Shown one piece after another: positions 1 to 7,160 of a DNA stretch of 38,886 nucleotides; the first letter of the stretch is position 1, and each line of letters starts with the position of its first letter. The notes beneath the pieces were generated by a model. It had not been told where the DNA came from. It did no database searches and was given only the letters and a program-made list of their open reading frames with translations. Where the stretch lies: assembly GCA_900321715.1 (NCBI GenBank), contig ONXC01000017.1, positions 1 to 38,886 of the forward strand, in the 5' to 3' direction. The position numbers were made by a program, and so were the translations under genes. The stretch is from an uncultured Bacteroidales bacterium (GTDB lineage Bacteria; Bacteroidota; Bacteroidia; Bacteroidales; UBA932).

Positions 1-1
1 C

Positions 2-526
2 GGAAAATACTTCGTTTTGTGGGGAATTCTGCTCACAGTATTCTCACTTCTTGTCTTCATCCTCTGGAAAACCACAGGAAAGGCGGTATGGAACAACCTA
101 TGGTTTGCCTTACCGGCAATAGGCTATCCTCTTGCGCGGCTGATAAAAAGCAAAGAAAAGCCTGCCCGCGCAGAGAACTACATCAGCCGTATCAACGGCG
201 GTATCTGGGGCTCCTTCGGCCTGTTTGCCTGCTCTGTTGCCCTCTTCACGGTACTTTACAGCCTGCTTGGAGACAGTCAACTTACCGCAATTGTCCTTGG
301 GGCTACCCTGACAGCGCAGATTGTCCTTCTATTCGGAATCGCCGAGACCATCAGCGGCGTTGTTCTCAAGAACTGGACGATAAAGATTGCCGGGTGGATT
401 ACAGGCATCGGAGGCCTGGCCATTTTTTACATTACGCAAGCGGGCGCCGAGCAGATGTTAATCTTCACTTTTGCAGGAATCGTCCTGGCCGCCACAGGGC
501 TTATTGTAAAACAGCAGTACAAGTAG
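2..526 (+). CDS. Polytopic membrane protein, 5' end cut by window edge
   Basis: The reading frame is open to the first base, and the upstream residues (GKYFVLWG) read as normal protein, so the true start lies outside the window. About 174 residues are visible. They form five or six hydrophobic segments separated by short charged loops, with a basic loop (IKSKEKPARAE) after the second segment, which indicates an inner-membrane protein. No catalytic motif was seen. The next gene, a winged-helix regulator, starts 3 bp after the stop, so the two are almost certainly cotranscribed. In Bacteroidota such regulator/membrane-protein pairs are common but of unknown role. Membrane location is well supported; function is unknown. 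Confidence 0.7.
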   Translation, partial: GKYFVLWGILLTVFSLLVFILWKTTGKAVWNNLWFALPAIGYPLARLIKSKEKPARAENYISRINGGIWGSFGLFACSVALFTVLYSLLGDSQLTAIVLGATLTAQIVLLFGIAETISGVVLKNWTIKIAGWITGIGGLAIFYITQAGAEQMLIFTFAGIVLAATGLIVKQQYK

Positions 527-529
527 CCT

Positions 530-838
530 ATGTTTCCCAAATTAGATCCGCTCCTTCATTCCGAACTCCGGCTGGCGGTGATGAGCATCCTGGCCGGAGT
601 GGATGAAGCCGATTTCACCTATCTGAAAAAACAGACGGGGGCTACCTCCGGGAACCTCAGCGTTCAGATAGACAAACTCACCGCCGCCGGCTATATCACG
701 GTGGAGAAGGGCTTCAAGGGCAAGATGCCCCGCACCACCTGCAAGATGACTCCTGCAGGCCAGGAAGCCTTTGGTAACTATGTGGAAGCGTTGAAAGAAT
801 ACCTATCGTCCGGAGGGCCGGGTGGCCAACGGTTATGA
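530..838 (+). CDS. Winged-helix DNA-binding regulator (PF13601-like)
   Basis: A 102-residue protein that is essentially one winged-helix domain. The N-terminal PLLHSELRLAVMSIL helix is followed by DFTYLKKQTGATSGNLSVQIDKL (helix-turn-helix) and a GYITVEKGFKGKMPRTT wing, the layout of the small MarR/ArsR-like family PF13601. It is probably a cytoplasmic repressor. The 3-bp spacing to the upstream membrane-protein gene suggests it controls that operon. Its stop overlaps the end of the convergent HD-domain gene by 6 bp, leaving no room for a separate terminator. Confidence 0.8.
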   Translation: MFPKLDPLLHSELRLAVMSILAGVDEADFTYLKKQTGATSGNLSVQIDKLTAAGYITVEKGFKGKMPRTTCKMTPAGQEAFGNYVEALKEYLSSGGPGGQRL

Positions 839-1453
839 TTCTTCCGCGTAAACGGATTCAAAGATGGTCCGGAGCCGCGGTTCATCTTTTATAATCTCAC
901 GCAGCTGCTTCAGGGGGGCCTCATTGGGCGACCCAGGAATCAGAAGGTGAAGATAGCCGCCTTCGGCATACTTCTCATGGAGATGTTCCAGAGTGCGGTT
1001 CCAGTGGCCTTCCTTGTCCAATTCAGGGTAGTTGGAAAGGCCGAAGAGAACGGTTCGGCGAATGATGGTTTCAGGAACAATTAGACGGTCTGCCTCGGCA
1101 ACAAGACAGCCATAGATGCTTCTTGGCGGCGTTTTTGCCGATGCCCGGTGGTCTTCTGCCGCCTGTGCGATTGTCTCTATCTGCTCAGGTGAAAACCATT
1201 CGGAGAGCCGCTTGTCTTCGCGGATAATCCGTCCGCTTTCCAAATGGTGCGTTTTCCGGTCCACCGCAAGACCAAGGTCGTGACACGCCGCTGCCGTCAG
1301 GAGCATCTCCTCATTGATATCATACTGCTTGCCCATCGAAAGGGCACGCTCAATGACCGTTAGTGCGTGGTCTTCCCGGTGCGCCTTATCAAAGGCCGCA
1401 TACCCAGGAATGACTTCACTATAAATGTAGTTCTTCAGGCTTTCTCTTATCAT
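833..1453 (-). CDS. HD-domain protein (predicted metal-dependent phosphohydrolase)
   Basis: With the start at the ATG at 1453 the product is 206 residues. An HD-superfamily core is visible: histidines in DKAHREDHA (H25, H29), the HD doublet in AACHDLG (H58-D59), a following LESGRII helix and EDHRAS, consistent with a metal-binding phosphohydrolase site. The substrate is unknown; family members hydrolyse nucleotides or other phosphate esters. A longer frame to 1510 exists but would run 35 bp into the upstream antitoxin-like gene and adds an unconserved-looking tail, so the shorter start was chosen. It could be cotranscribed with the toxin-antitoxin-like pair upstream. Confidence 0.7.
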   Translation of the reverse strand: MIRESLKNYIYSEVIPGYAAFDKAHREDHALTVIERALSMGKQYDINEEMLLTAAACHDLGLAVDRKTHHLESGRIIREDKRLSEWFSPEQIETIAQAAEDHRASAKTPPRSIYGCLVAEADRLIVPETIIRRTVLFGLSNYPELDKEGHWNRTLEHLHEKYAEGGYLHLLIPGSPNEAPLKQLREIIKDEPRLRTIFESVYAEES

Positions 1454-1475
1454 GCAGAAAAGTTCTGAATTCTTA

Positions 1476-1910
1476 TTATTTAGCGTTCTTTCTATGCTTG
1501 TAGCCTTCAACGAAATCGCTTGTCTTTATATCCGGATCAAGTTTTTCCCCGGCAGAATCACTTAGGTATTGGGGGCGGTAGGTTACAGTTGTACCATAGC
1601 CACTAACGTAAGTAAGGGCCGATTTGACCAGATCTATACTCAAGGCGTTCTCCAGACGGGCAATGGTCTCAAGCGTCATATTGGAACTGCCTTTAAGCAA
1701 GTTGGAAACATACTGCTGCGTACAGCCCATCCGCTTTGCCAGCTCAACTTGTGTAATAGACTGCTCTTCCATTGCACGCAGTACCTGAAGAGTAATATAC
1801 CGAGCGTACTTGAGCCAATATTCGTTGTCTCTGCGCCACTGCGCATCCTCACGCCAGCGTGATGGTGTTGGAGACTGATGTGCCTCCAGGAATTCAATTG
1901 CCCTGCTCAT
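1476..1910 (-). CDS. XRE-family HTH protein, probable antitoxin
   Basis: A 144-residue protein with a Cro/CI-type helix-turn-helix at about residues 51-75 (SITQVELAKRMGCTQQYVS) followed by a typical LETIARLENAL helix. The N-terminal 35 residues are charged and tryptophan-rich, and the tail is polar. It overlaps the upstream 185-residue gene by 17 bp, giving the toxin-first order seen in HigBA-like modules. The DNA is more AT-rich than its surroundings, which fits acquisition. By family analogy it would bind the 12-bp palindrome at 2488-2499 and repress its own operon. The HTH is clear; the antitoxin role is inferred from context. Confidence 0.75.
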   Translation of the reverse strand: MSRAIEFLEAHQSPTPSRWREDAQWRRDNEYWLKYARYITLQVLRAMEEQSITQVELAKRMGCTQQYVSNLLKGSSNMTLETIARLENALSIDLVKSALTYVSGYGTTVTYRPQYLSDSAGEKLDPDIKTSDFVEGYKHRKNAK

Positions 1911-2451
1911 TGTCTATGTAATCGTTAAAACCGTCTAAATCATATACGCCACTATCTAGCAAATAGTTTCTTACGCGCTCCAGCTTTGCCAACTCTTCCA
2001 GCGTGTGCCTGCGCTCTGCCATTGTTGCGGTAAGTTTAATGGCGCCACCCGTTACGAGGTACACACCCGGCTCAATCTTAATGGCATATATCCTAAGCCA
2101 TGATTGATGCCGATAACTGCCATCCCCATAAGCCTTTTCCCTACCCAATGTCATCTCTGAGAATCGGCTGTTCTCCAGATGCTTAAACAGGATGTCCAGA
2201 TTTGCATCGGGGGTTATATCCATCATCACGCATTCCAATCTCTTTGCTTCATCTATAGTATCCATAACGGCCTCATACACATCCGTGATATGGAAAAATG
2301 AAGTCAAATCTGCAAGGTTCTCTTGAAAGAAGGAAAGGAGCCACCTCATATCATACCAACTGGAAAACAACATATCAAAGCAATTACTGTTGTCCCCATC
2401 ATACTTCACTGCCCACAGCCGTTTATCTTCAAGTATCTTATCAAACGTCAT
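1894..2451 (-). CDS. Conserved protein paired with XRE regulator, candidate toxin
   Basis: A 185-residue soluble protein with no signal peptide or recognisable catalytic motif. Visible features are an acidic N-terminus, a DITPDANLDILFKHLE segment, and a C-terminal GVYLVTGGAIKLTATMAERR stretch followed by a leucine-rich helix. From memory, similar proteins sit next to XRE regulators in Bacteroides genomes; this cannot be checked here. The 17-bp overlap with the XRE gene, small size, AT-rich DNA and autoregulatory-looking promoter make it the likely toxin of a type II module. It starts 15 bp after a perfect -7 box. Confidence 0.55.
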   Translation of the reverse strand: MTFDKILEDKRLWAVKYDGDNSNCFDMLFSSWYDMRWLLSFFQENLADLTSFFHITDVYEAVMDTIDEAKRLECVMMDITPDANLDILFKHLENSRFSEMTLGREKAYGDGSYRHQSWLRIYAIKIEPGVYLVTGGAIKLTATMAERRHTLEELAKLERVRNYLLDSGVYDLDGFNDYIDNEQGN

Positions 2452-2466
2452 ACATCATCTTTTTCG

Positions 2467-2474
2467 CAAAGATA
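2467..2474 (-). promoter_or_regulatory. -7 promoter box TATCTTTG of the toxin-antitoxin-like operon
   Basis: On the minus strand TATCTTTG matches the Bacteroidota consensus TAnnTTTG, 15 bp before the ATG at 2451. Confidence 0.75.
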
Positions 2475-2487
2475 AAAACAATATTTG

Positions 2488-2499
2488 TATTGTACAATA
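2488..2499. promoter_or_regulatory. Palindromic operator candidate TATTGTACAATA
   Basis: A perfect 12-bp palindrome lies about 14 bp upstream of the -7 box, where the -33 element is expected. A dimeric XRE protein bound here would block RNA polymerase, giving the usual autorepression of toxin-antitoxin operons. Seen directly; the bound protein is inferred. Confidence 0.55.
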
Positions 2500-2563
2500 T
2501 CTATGTTGTTTTTCGCTATAAAAGACACGAATCCTGATTTAATTAACTCTTATAGATTATGTT

Positions 2564-3085
2564 CTATCTTATTTCCAAACGAAGCACGCGAATGGGGCGG
2601 TCTTTGCCCTGATACTGGGTTTCGTCAATGACGGTTTCTCCGGTGGGGACGAAGCCGCATTTCTCCATCACCCGGCCGCTGGCGGGATTATCCACGAAGT
2701 GCCCGGAGATAAGGGATTTGATATCTGTCCTGCACCTGATATGTTCAATCATCAACTCCAGCGCTTCCGTGCAAATTCCTCTGTTCCAGTATGGCTTGGC
2801 TATCCAATAGCCAATAAGAGGCTCGCCGTCACGGGCAGGCAGATTGCAATTGCACGAGGGGCCATAACCCATGGCGCCGATAGCCTCCCCCGTTTCCTTC
2901 AGTTCTATGGCCCAGGTATTTGTGGCATCACAAAAGACTGTCCGGATTACCTCCAGGCTTTCTTCCACGGACTGATGAGGCGGCCATCCGGCCCTGGGGC
3001 CCACATCGGGATCCGATGCCCACTTGTAGAGCGCAGGAGCGTCGTTGTCCCGCCAGGGGCGGAGAATGATCCGGTCTGTTTCCAT
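2564..3085 (-). CDS. GNAT N-acetyltransferase, RimJ/RimL type
   Basis: Taken from the ATG at 3085 (METDRIILRPW), the product is 173 residues, a normal length for RimJ/RimL-like GNAT enzymes (Acetyltransf_3). The start of the fold is the usual TDRIILRPWRDNDAPALYKW; the middle has GEPLIGYWIAKPYWNRGICTEAL, a degenerate acetyl-CoA pyrophosphate loop, and the C-terminus has the common NPASGRVMEKCGF motif. It should transfer acetyl from acetyl-CoA to an amine or N-terminus; the substrate is unknown. A longer frame begins with TTG inside the -7 promoter box at 3113-3120, so that start is impossible if the box is real. Confidence 0.85.
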   Translation of the reverse strand: METDRIILRPWRDNDAPALYKWASDPDVGPRAGWPPHQSVEESLEVIRTVFCDATNTWAIELKETGEAIGAMGYGPSCNCNLPARDGEPLIGYWIAKPYWNRGICTEALELMIEHIRCRTDIKSLISGHFVDNPASGRVMEKCGFVPTGETVIDETQYQGKDRPIRVLRLEIR

Positions 3086-3112
3086 CAGATAAGACTCGTT
3101 AAATCTAACTTT

Positions 3113-3120
3113 CAAAGGTA
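3113..3120 (-). promoter_or_regulatory. -7 promoter box TACCTTTG of the GNAT gene
   Basis: Matches TAnnTTTG on the minus strand, 27 bp before the ATG at 3085. The tandem hairpin repeat at 3141-3231 lies immediately upstream. Confidence 0.7.
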
Positions 3121-3140
3121 ATCATTATCCCGTTCAAAGT

Positions 3141-3231
3141 GCGGGTGATGTGACGAAAAAAGTCTCATCACCTGCAAAAAAGGCCGATTTTGCGGGAGAT
3201 GTGCCGAAAAAAGTCACATCCCCCGCACTGG
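3141..3231. repeat. Two-unit tandem palindromic repeat, 51-bp period
   Basis: Two units start with GCGGG at 3141 and 3192. Each is a hairpin with an A-rich loop: arms GTGATGTGAC and GTCTCATCAC around GAAAAAA in unit 1, and GAGATGTGCC and GTCACATCCC around GAAAAAA in unit 2. The spacer between them carries a GGCCGAT heptamer at 3182. It lies between the end of the oxidase remnant and the GNAT promoter. It could be an attenuator, terminator or protein-binding array. Confidence 0.7.
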
Positions 3232-3255
3232 CCGACAAACGGATACTGGGTTTCG

Positions 3256-3363
3256 TCACCCTATCACAAAACTGCGCGGATAGAAATCGCTGTAGAAGCG
3301 GCCGTCGATGGCAGTGAATTTGAGGACGCAGTAATTGGGATCCGTGACGCCGCCGGGGTAGTA
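3256..3363 (-). pseudogene. C-terminal remnant of a pyridoxamine-phosphate-oxidase-like protein
   Basis: Directly in frame after the TAG stop of the zinc-ribbon gene, 35 codons read YYPGGVTDPNYCVLKF... and end with TGA at 3256-3258. The motif resembles the C-terminal strand of pyridoxamine 5'-phosphate-oxidase-like flavin-binding proteins, in which a YP-GVTDPDYCVL stretch is familiar. No start codon or N-terminal domain is present, so this is read as a decayed gene end left after a deletion. The family assignment is from memory of the motif and is only moderately sure. Confidence 0.5.
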
Positions 3364-3642
3364 CTACGTGTCACCCTTGCGCCAACGCTTCAGATGCGGA
3401 AAATACATCTTCATCTGGCCGATGTATTCTTCCTTGGTGATGGGCTTCGGCAGTCCTTTGTTCACCTCGTCCACAAACTGGGCGCAGTGCTGGATCATCT
3501 CATCCATCGTGCAGTCCTGCAGGAACTTCCCGTCCTTGTAGCAGTAGATGCAGTAATCTTCATTCTTGGTTCCATCGGCATTGGTGCCAAGGATTTCATC
3601 CGTGAGCGGCATCCCGCAGCTTTGACAAAACTTCATTTCCAT
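3364..3642 (-). CDS. Small zinc-ribbon protein (PF12674-like)
   Basis: A 92-residue protein from the ATG at 3642. Four cysteines form a zinc ribbon, CQSCG (C6, C9) and CIYCY (C31, C34), followed by a helical tail with MTKEEY-like ITKEEYIGQMKMYFPHLKRW. This is the small zf-ribbon family annotated as putative zinc ribbon domain proteins, of unknown role and cytoplasmic. The longer frame starts with TTG inside the promoter box at 3667-3674 and is rejected. The stop codon is followed in frame by a remnant of another gene, so the original arrangement may have been two adjacent or fused genes. Confidence 0.8.
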   Translation of the reverse strand: MEMKFCQSCGMPLTDEILGTNADGTKNEDYCIYCYKDGKFLQDCTMDEMIQHCAQFVDEVNKGLPKPITKEEYIGQMKMYFPHLKRWRKGDT

Positions 3643-3666
3643 ATGACACTTTACTATTTTGCGTTT

Positions 3667-3674
3667 CAAATATA
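3667..3674 (-). promoter_or_regulatory. -7 promoter box TATATTTG of the zinc-ribbon gene
   Basis: Perfect TAnnTTTG on the minus strand, 24 bp before the ATG at 3642 and 10 bp downstream of the stop of the barrel gene. Confidence 0.7.
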
Positions 3675-3683
3675 CGAACTTTT

Positions 3684-6074
3684 TTACATTCTGGCCTTGC
3701 TGTCGGCGCCGGCGCCGGTGCCGCGGTACTTGCTCTGAGCCGTGTTGAAACTGTAACGGACGGAGAGTTTAACTTTCTGCATATCCAGCAGGTTGGTCTG
3801 CATGATGGTATGGCTGCCGAAGTCGGAATAGGGGCTGAAAAACGCATTGCGCGTAAGGTCTTGTCCTTCAAGGCGCAAAACAAGCGAACCGTCACGGAGC
3901 AGCGTCTTCTGCACTGCGGCAGTGAGGTTAACGAACCAGTTGGTCATATACAGGTTCCGGGAATAGCCGGGACTCATAAACACTCCTCCCAGTTCAAACT
4001 GCCAGCCACCCTTCACGGTGAAGGTATTGAAAAGCTGGGCAAAGAAGATGGGCTTGTTGTTGAACGTGGTCACTCGTACGCCGGATTCTTCACGGGGATC
4101 CGGAGCATTTATAGTGAACCACTGGGGCAGGATACCCAATGTATAATTCATATTCCAGGGACCCACGGTAGGTGTCAGGTTCACATAGGCCGACATCATA
4201 CGGAAAGGCGTTTCAATGTTGCGGGGCTTTACCAGCACCACGCCTTCGTCGCCGTATGGCGAAGACCAGGTTACAATGGCATCGTCGGTACGGGTGTAGT
4301 TGACCATGAACGTCACCCATTTCCACACGGCGGTAAGGCCGATGTTATGTGACAGTTCCGGCTGCAACTGAGCATTGCCGCTCTGCCAGATATATCGGCT
4401 GTTATAGCGTATTGCGCTGGACAGATTCCCGTAATGAGGCCTGCTGGTTTTAGTGCTGTAATTCAGCATAACCTGGACAGGGTTCTGGGTATTCTGGCCG
4501 ATAACCCCCGCATAGGAAACGTTGGGGAACCAGTTACCGTAGTCCCTTGTGATGTTGTTTGCGGGCGTTATTGCATCCTCATAGGCGTAGTGGACGTACT
4601 CATAACGCACTCCGGCGCTGAGCTGTCCCACGGCGGGGATGTAGCAGCCGTATGAAGCAAAACCGGCTATGTTGTCTTCCTTCACCGTTGCCTCGGACGC
4701 AGGAATGGAAATGCCCGCAATTGAGTAATTGTCCGTGCGGCGGGAGAAGGTCTCCTCCGTTCCGGCCTGCAGCTGACCCATCCAGATAGGGTATGAAAGC
4801 ACCGCCTTGGCGGCGTACATGCGTCCGGCGTTGTTGCTGCTGCTCCGGATGGCCGCATTGTGCGTCATTTCGCTGGTTTCCTCAGAGGCCGATTTTGAGC
4901 TGTCGTCCGTACCGTAGTAGTCCAGGTTCACGTCAATCCCGAGTTTACCTCCCACGACGCCGTTATAGTAAATGTTGGCGCCAAGGTTATAAGGGATCCT
5001 GTCCCCTATTATGTCCTCCGAGACCGTATTCAGCTTGTCTGTCAGCGTCCCGTTTTCAAAGACGTTGTCGTTCACTTCAGTACGGACGTTGTAGGTCAGG
5101 TGACGGCCCCACTCCACCTTTCCGCCAAGGAAATGGTTATCGGCCATCTGCCAGTTCACGCCGGCATTGCCATAGATGGATCTGCCGATGTACTCATTCA
5201 GGAGCGTACTCTTGTTCTCGAAAAGCCAGTCGGAGCCATCGGCCTTTATGCCGAAGGTCTGCTTCTCCAAATTACTTTCCTGCCGGGAAGTGTTGCGGGC
5301 ATAGTTGATCCCGCCGAAGAAGTCCAGACCGCCCGTACGGTAGTTCACATTGATGGCGCCGAAGGGGTCGTTGCCCTTAGCCCAACGCAGTGACTGGGCG
5401 TCAGAAGCATTCAGATTGAAGCCGAAGCCGTCGCCCTGGCGTTTTATGGTCCTGATGCGCACCACCGACTTCACCGTGGCGTCGTACTGGGCACCAGGGT
5501 TGGTGATGACCTCCACGCTCTGGATTTCATTACTCTGGAGACGGTCAAGTTCCGAGCTGTCAGTGACTCTTCTTCCATTAATATATACCATCGGGGAGCC
5601 CTTCCCTATTACCTCCAGACCATTCTGTCCCTTGATTATGCCGGGGGTCTTCGCAAGGACGTCGCTGGCCGATCCCGCGTTCTCCAGCACGGAACCGCGT
5701 ACATTTGTCTGCAATCCTTCACCCGTCAGTTTTGTTTTGGGCATAACGGCGCTTGCTACGGCCCCCTCCAGCATCTGTGAGTCACCTGCAAGGGTAATCA
5801 CAGCGCCGTCTACGGGTGCAAGATAGAGCGTCTTGTAGCCCAGCATGGCCACCATCATAATGCCGTCAGTCTCACTGGTCACTATATTGAAGGTGCCGTC
5901 CTCCTGAGTTACCACGCCGCATACTACGGTAGAATCCGCCTTTGAAAGCACGGCCACGTTGGCATAAGGGACCGGTTCCCCATTTTCATCCACCACTTTT
6001 CCCCTCCAGTCCTCTTTTGAAAATAGGGGGAAGGAGACCACTGCAAGCATCAGAATCAAAATAAAGCGTTTCAT
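3684..6074 (-). CDS. TonB-dependent-receptor-like outer-membrane barrel protein
   Basis: From the ATG at 6074 the product is 796 residues. It starts with a signal peptide (MKRFILILMLAVVSFPLFS), then a carboxypeptidase-regulatory-like beta-sandwich (WRGKVVDENGEPVPYANV...), then a plug-like region (VLAKTPGIIKGQNGLEVIG, VYINGRRV, IQSVEVITNPGAQYDA) and a long C-terminal barrel. This architecture matches the OMP_b-brl_3 group of TonB-dependent-receptor-like proteins. The substrate is unknown and no SusD partner is adjacent. The longer frame starts with TTG inside the promoter box, so it was rejected. It is divergent from a TetR-like gene; three GTGGACAAT-like repeats lie between them, suggesting local regulation. 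Confidence 0.85.
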   Translation of the reverse strand: MKRFILILMLAVVSFPLFSKEDWRGKVVDENGEPVPYANVAVLSKADSTVVCGVVTQEDGTFNIVTSETDGIMMVAMLGYKTLYLAPVDGAVITLAGDSQMLEGAVASAVMPKTKLTGEGLQTNVRGSVLENAGSASDVLAKTPGIIKGQNGLEVIGKGSPMVYINGRRVTDSSELDRLQSNEIQSVEVITNPGAQYDATVKSVVRIRTIKRQGDGFGFNLNASDAQSLRWAKGNDPFGAINVNYRTGGLDFFGGINYARNTSRQESNLEKQTFGIKADGSDWLFENKSTLLNEYIGRSIYGNAGVNWQMADNHFLGGKVEWGRHLTYNVRTEVNDNVFENGTLTDKLNTVSEDIIGDRIPYNLGANIYYNGVVGGKLGIDVNLDYYGTDDSSKSASEETSEMTHNAAIRSSSNNAGRMYAAKAVLSYPIWMGQLQAGTEETFSRRTDNYSIAGISIPASEATVKEDNIAGFASYGCYIPAVGQLSAGVRYEYVHYAYEDAITPANNITRDYGNWFPNVSYAGVIGQNTQNPVQVMLNYSTKTSRPHYGNLSSAIRYNSRYIWQSGNAQLQPELSHNIGLTAVWKWVTFMVNYTRTDDAIVTWSSPYGDEGVVLVKPRNIETPFRMMSAYVNLTPTVGPWNMNYTLGILPQWFTINAPDPREESGVRVTTFNNKPIFFAQLFNTFTVKGGWQFELGGVFMSPGYSRNLYMTNWFVNLTAAVQKTLLRDGSLVLRLEGQDLTRNAFFSPYSDFGSHTIMQTNLLDMQKVKLSVRYSFNTAQSKYRGTGAGADSKARM

Positions 6075-6098
6075 TGTCTGTCCATGTTTTTTCACCTG

Positions 6099-6106
6099 CA
6101 AAGTTA
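6099..6106 (-). promoter_or_regulatory. -7 promoter box TAACTTTG of the barrel gene
   Basis: Matches TAnnTTTG on the minus strand, 24 bp before the ATG at 6074. Confidence 0.7.
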
Positions 6107-6137
6107 TGGTATATTATGTTCCGAAATAAAAAACCAT

Positions 6138-6191
6138 GTGGACAATAAAGTGGACAATTGGCCGATTATGGCGTGGGCGCTATTGGACAAC
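6138..6191. promoter_or_regulatory. Three direct repeats (GTGGACAAT type) between divergent promoters
   Basis: GTGGACAAT occurs at 6138-6146 and 6150-6158 (12 bp apart), with a variant TTGGACAAC at 6183-6191. They sit between the promoter of the barrel gene and that of the TetR-like gene. The placement suggests binding sites for the adjacent regulator, though TetR operators are normally palindromic. Confidence 0.45.
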
Positions 6192-6205
6192 AGGGGAACA
6201 ATCCT

Positions 6206-6213
6206 TACCTTTG
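6206..6213 (+). promoter_or_regulatory. -7 promoter box TACCTTTG of the TetR-like gene
   Basis: Matches TAnnTTTG, 26 bp before the ATG at 6240. Confidence 0.7.
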
Positions 6214-6239
6214 CCATAAACAATCACGGAACAACCGTT

Positions 6240-7157
6240 ATGGCAAGACCTGTTACTGTCACAAAAGAAAGAATCCTTTCCGCTTCCCTTGATCTGGTGA
6301 GATCCGGAGGCCTCCCGCTCCTGACGGCCAGAAACCTCTGCGCCCGGCTTGGCTGCGGCGCCAGCGCCATCTTCTCCTCTTTCGGATCAATCAAAGGGGT
6401 ACGGGATGCCGTCCGCGAAGAAGCCCGGAAACTGTACAGGAAGCGCGTTGGCGACGGATTTGCGCTCAATCCCCCCTTCAAGGGTTTCGGGATTGCCCTT
6501 ATCTGGTTCGCTATGGATGAGCCGGAGCTGTTCTCCCTTGTTATGGAATCTGAGACTCATCCTGCTTCATACAGGGAATACATAGATTCCTATGTGGGCT
6601 TCAAGGCGGAGAGCCTTTCTGCCATAGAAGAAACCTTCGGCCTGCAGGAGAATGAGGCCGAAATGCTTTATTATCAACTTGTACTGGTGGCCCTGGGACT
6701 TGCCTCAACCTGTACCGTGGGCTCAAGCCCGCTCACTATCCAGCAGGTGAGCGAAATCCTGGGGAAGAATGTCAGGGCCTTCCTGATGGTCATCCACGCC
6801 GGAAAGGATGTGCGGGAGGGATTCATCCCCAACGCCGGCGGGGGGCCTTCCGGAGAGGTAGATTCCTATGTGCTGATGCAGGCGCTGGTGGGGCAGAATC
6901 ACCTGCTTCAGCAGCTCCGTACCAAGCCCCGCTATATCCAGGATGAAGAATGGGCCGAATTGGAACGCATGCTCCGAAATTCATCAGACTTCAGGCCCGA
7001 ATCTCTCCGTGAAGAGCATCCGGGCCTGACAAAGGGCGATATCCGCGCCTATATTCTCTCGCATCTGCAGTTCTCGGTATCGGAGCAGGCAATCCTGCTG
7101 GGAATCTCACCCGCCTCCGTCACCAAGGCCCGCCAGAGGCTCAAGGCAAAACTATGA
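6240..7157 (+). CDS. TetR-like regulator with an extra C-terminal HTH
   Basis: From the ATG at 6240 the product is 305 residues, about 100 longer than a usual TetR protein. Residues 1-60 are a TetR DNA-binding domain (TKERILSASLDLVRSGG, then LTARNLCARLGCGASAIFSSF). The middle is the helical ligand/dimer domain. The last 45 residues hold a second helix-turn-helix-like element (KGDIRAYILSHLQFS, then EQAILLGISPASVTKARQRL), resembling a sigma/LuxR-type HTH. An upstream in-frame extension would cover the promoter and is rejected. It is divergent from the barrel gene and probably controls it. The ligand is unknown. Confidence 0.75.
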   Translation: MARPVTVTKERILSASLDLVRSGGLPLLTARNLCARLGCGASAIFSSFGSIKGVRDAVREEARKLYRKRVGDGFALNPPFKGFGIALIWFAMDEPELFSLVMESETHPASYREYIDSYVGFKAESLSAIEETFGLQENEAEMLYYQLVLVALGLASTCTVGSSPLTIQQVSEILGKNVRAFLMVIHAGKDVREGFIPNAGGGPSGEVDSYVLMQALVGQNHLLQQLRTKPRYIQDEEWAELERMLRNSSDFRPESLREEHPGLTKGDIRAYILSHLQFSVSEQAILLGISPASVTKARQRLKAKL

Positions 7158-7160
7158 TAC

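Noticed and set aside
3190-3738. Open frame of 182 residues on the plus strand
   Set aside because: It is antisense to the zinc-ribbon gene and the oxidase remnant, and its peptide has no recognisable fold.
6084-6239. Upstream extension of the TetR-like protein
   Set aside because: It would translate through the promoter box at 6206-6213 and the repeats; the TetR domain starts at the ATG at 6240.
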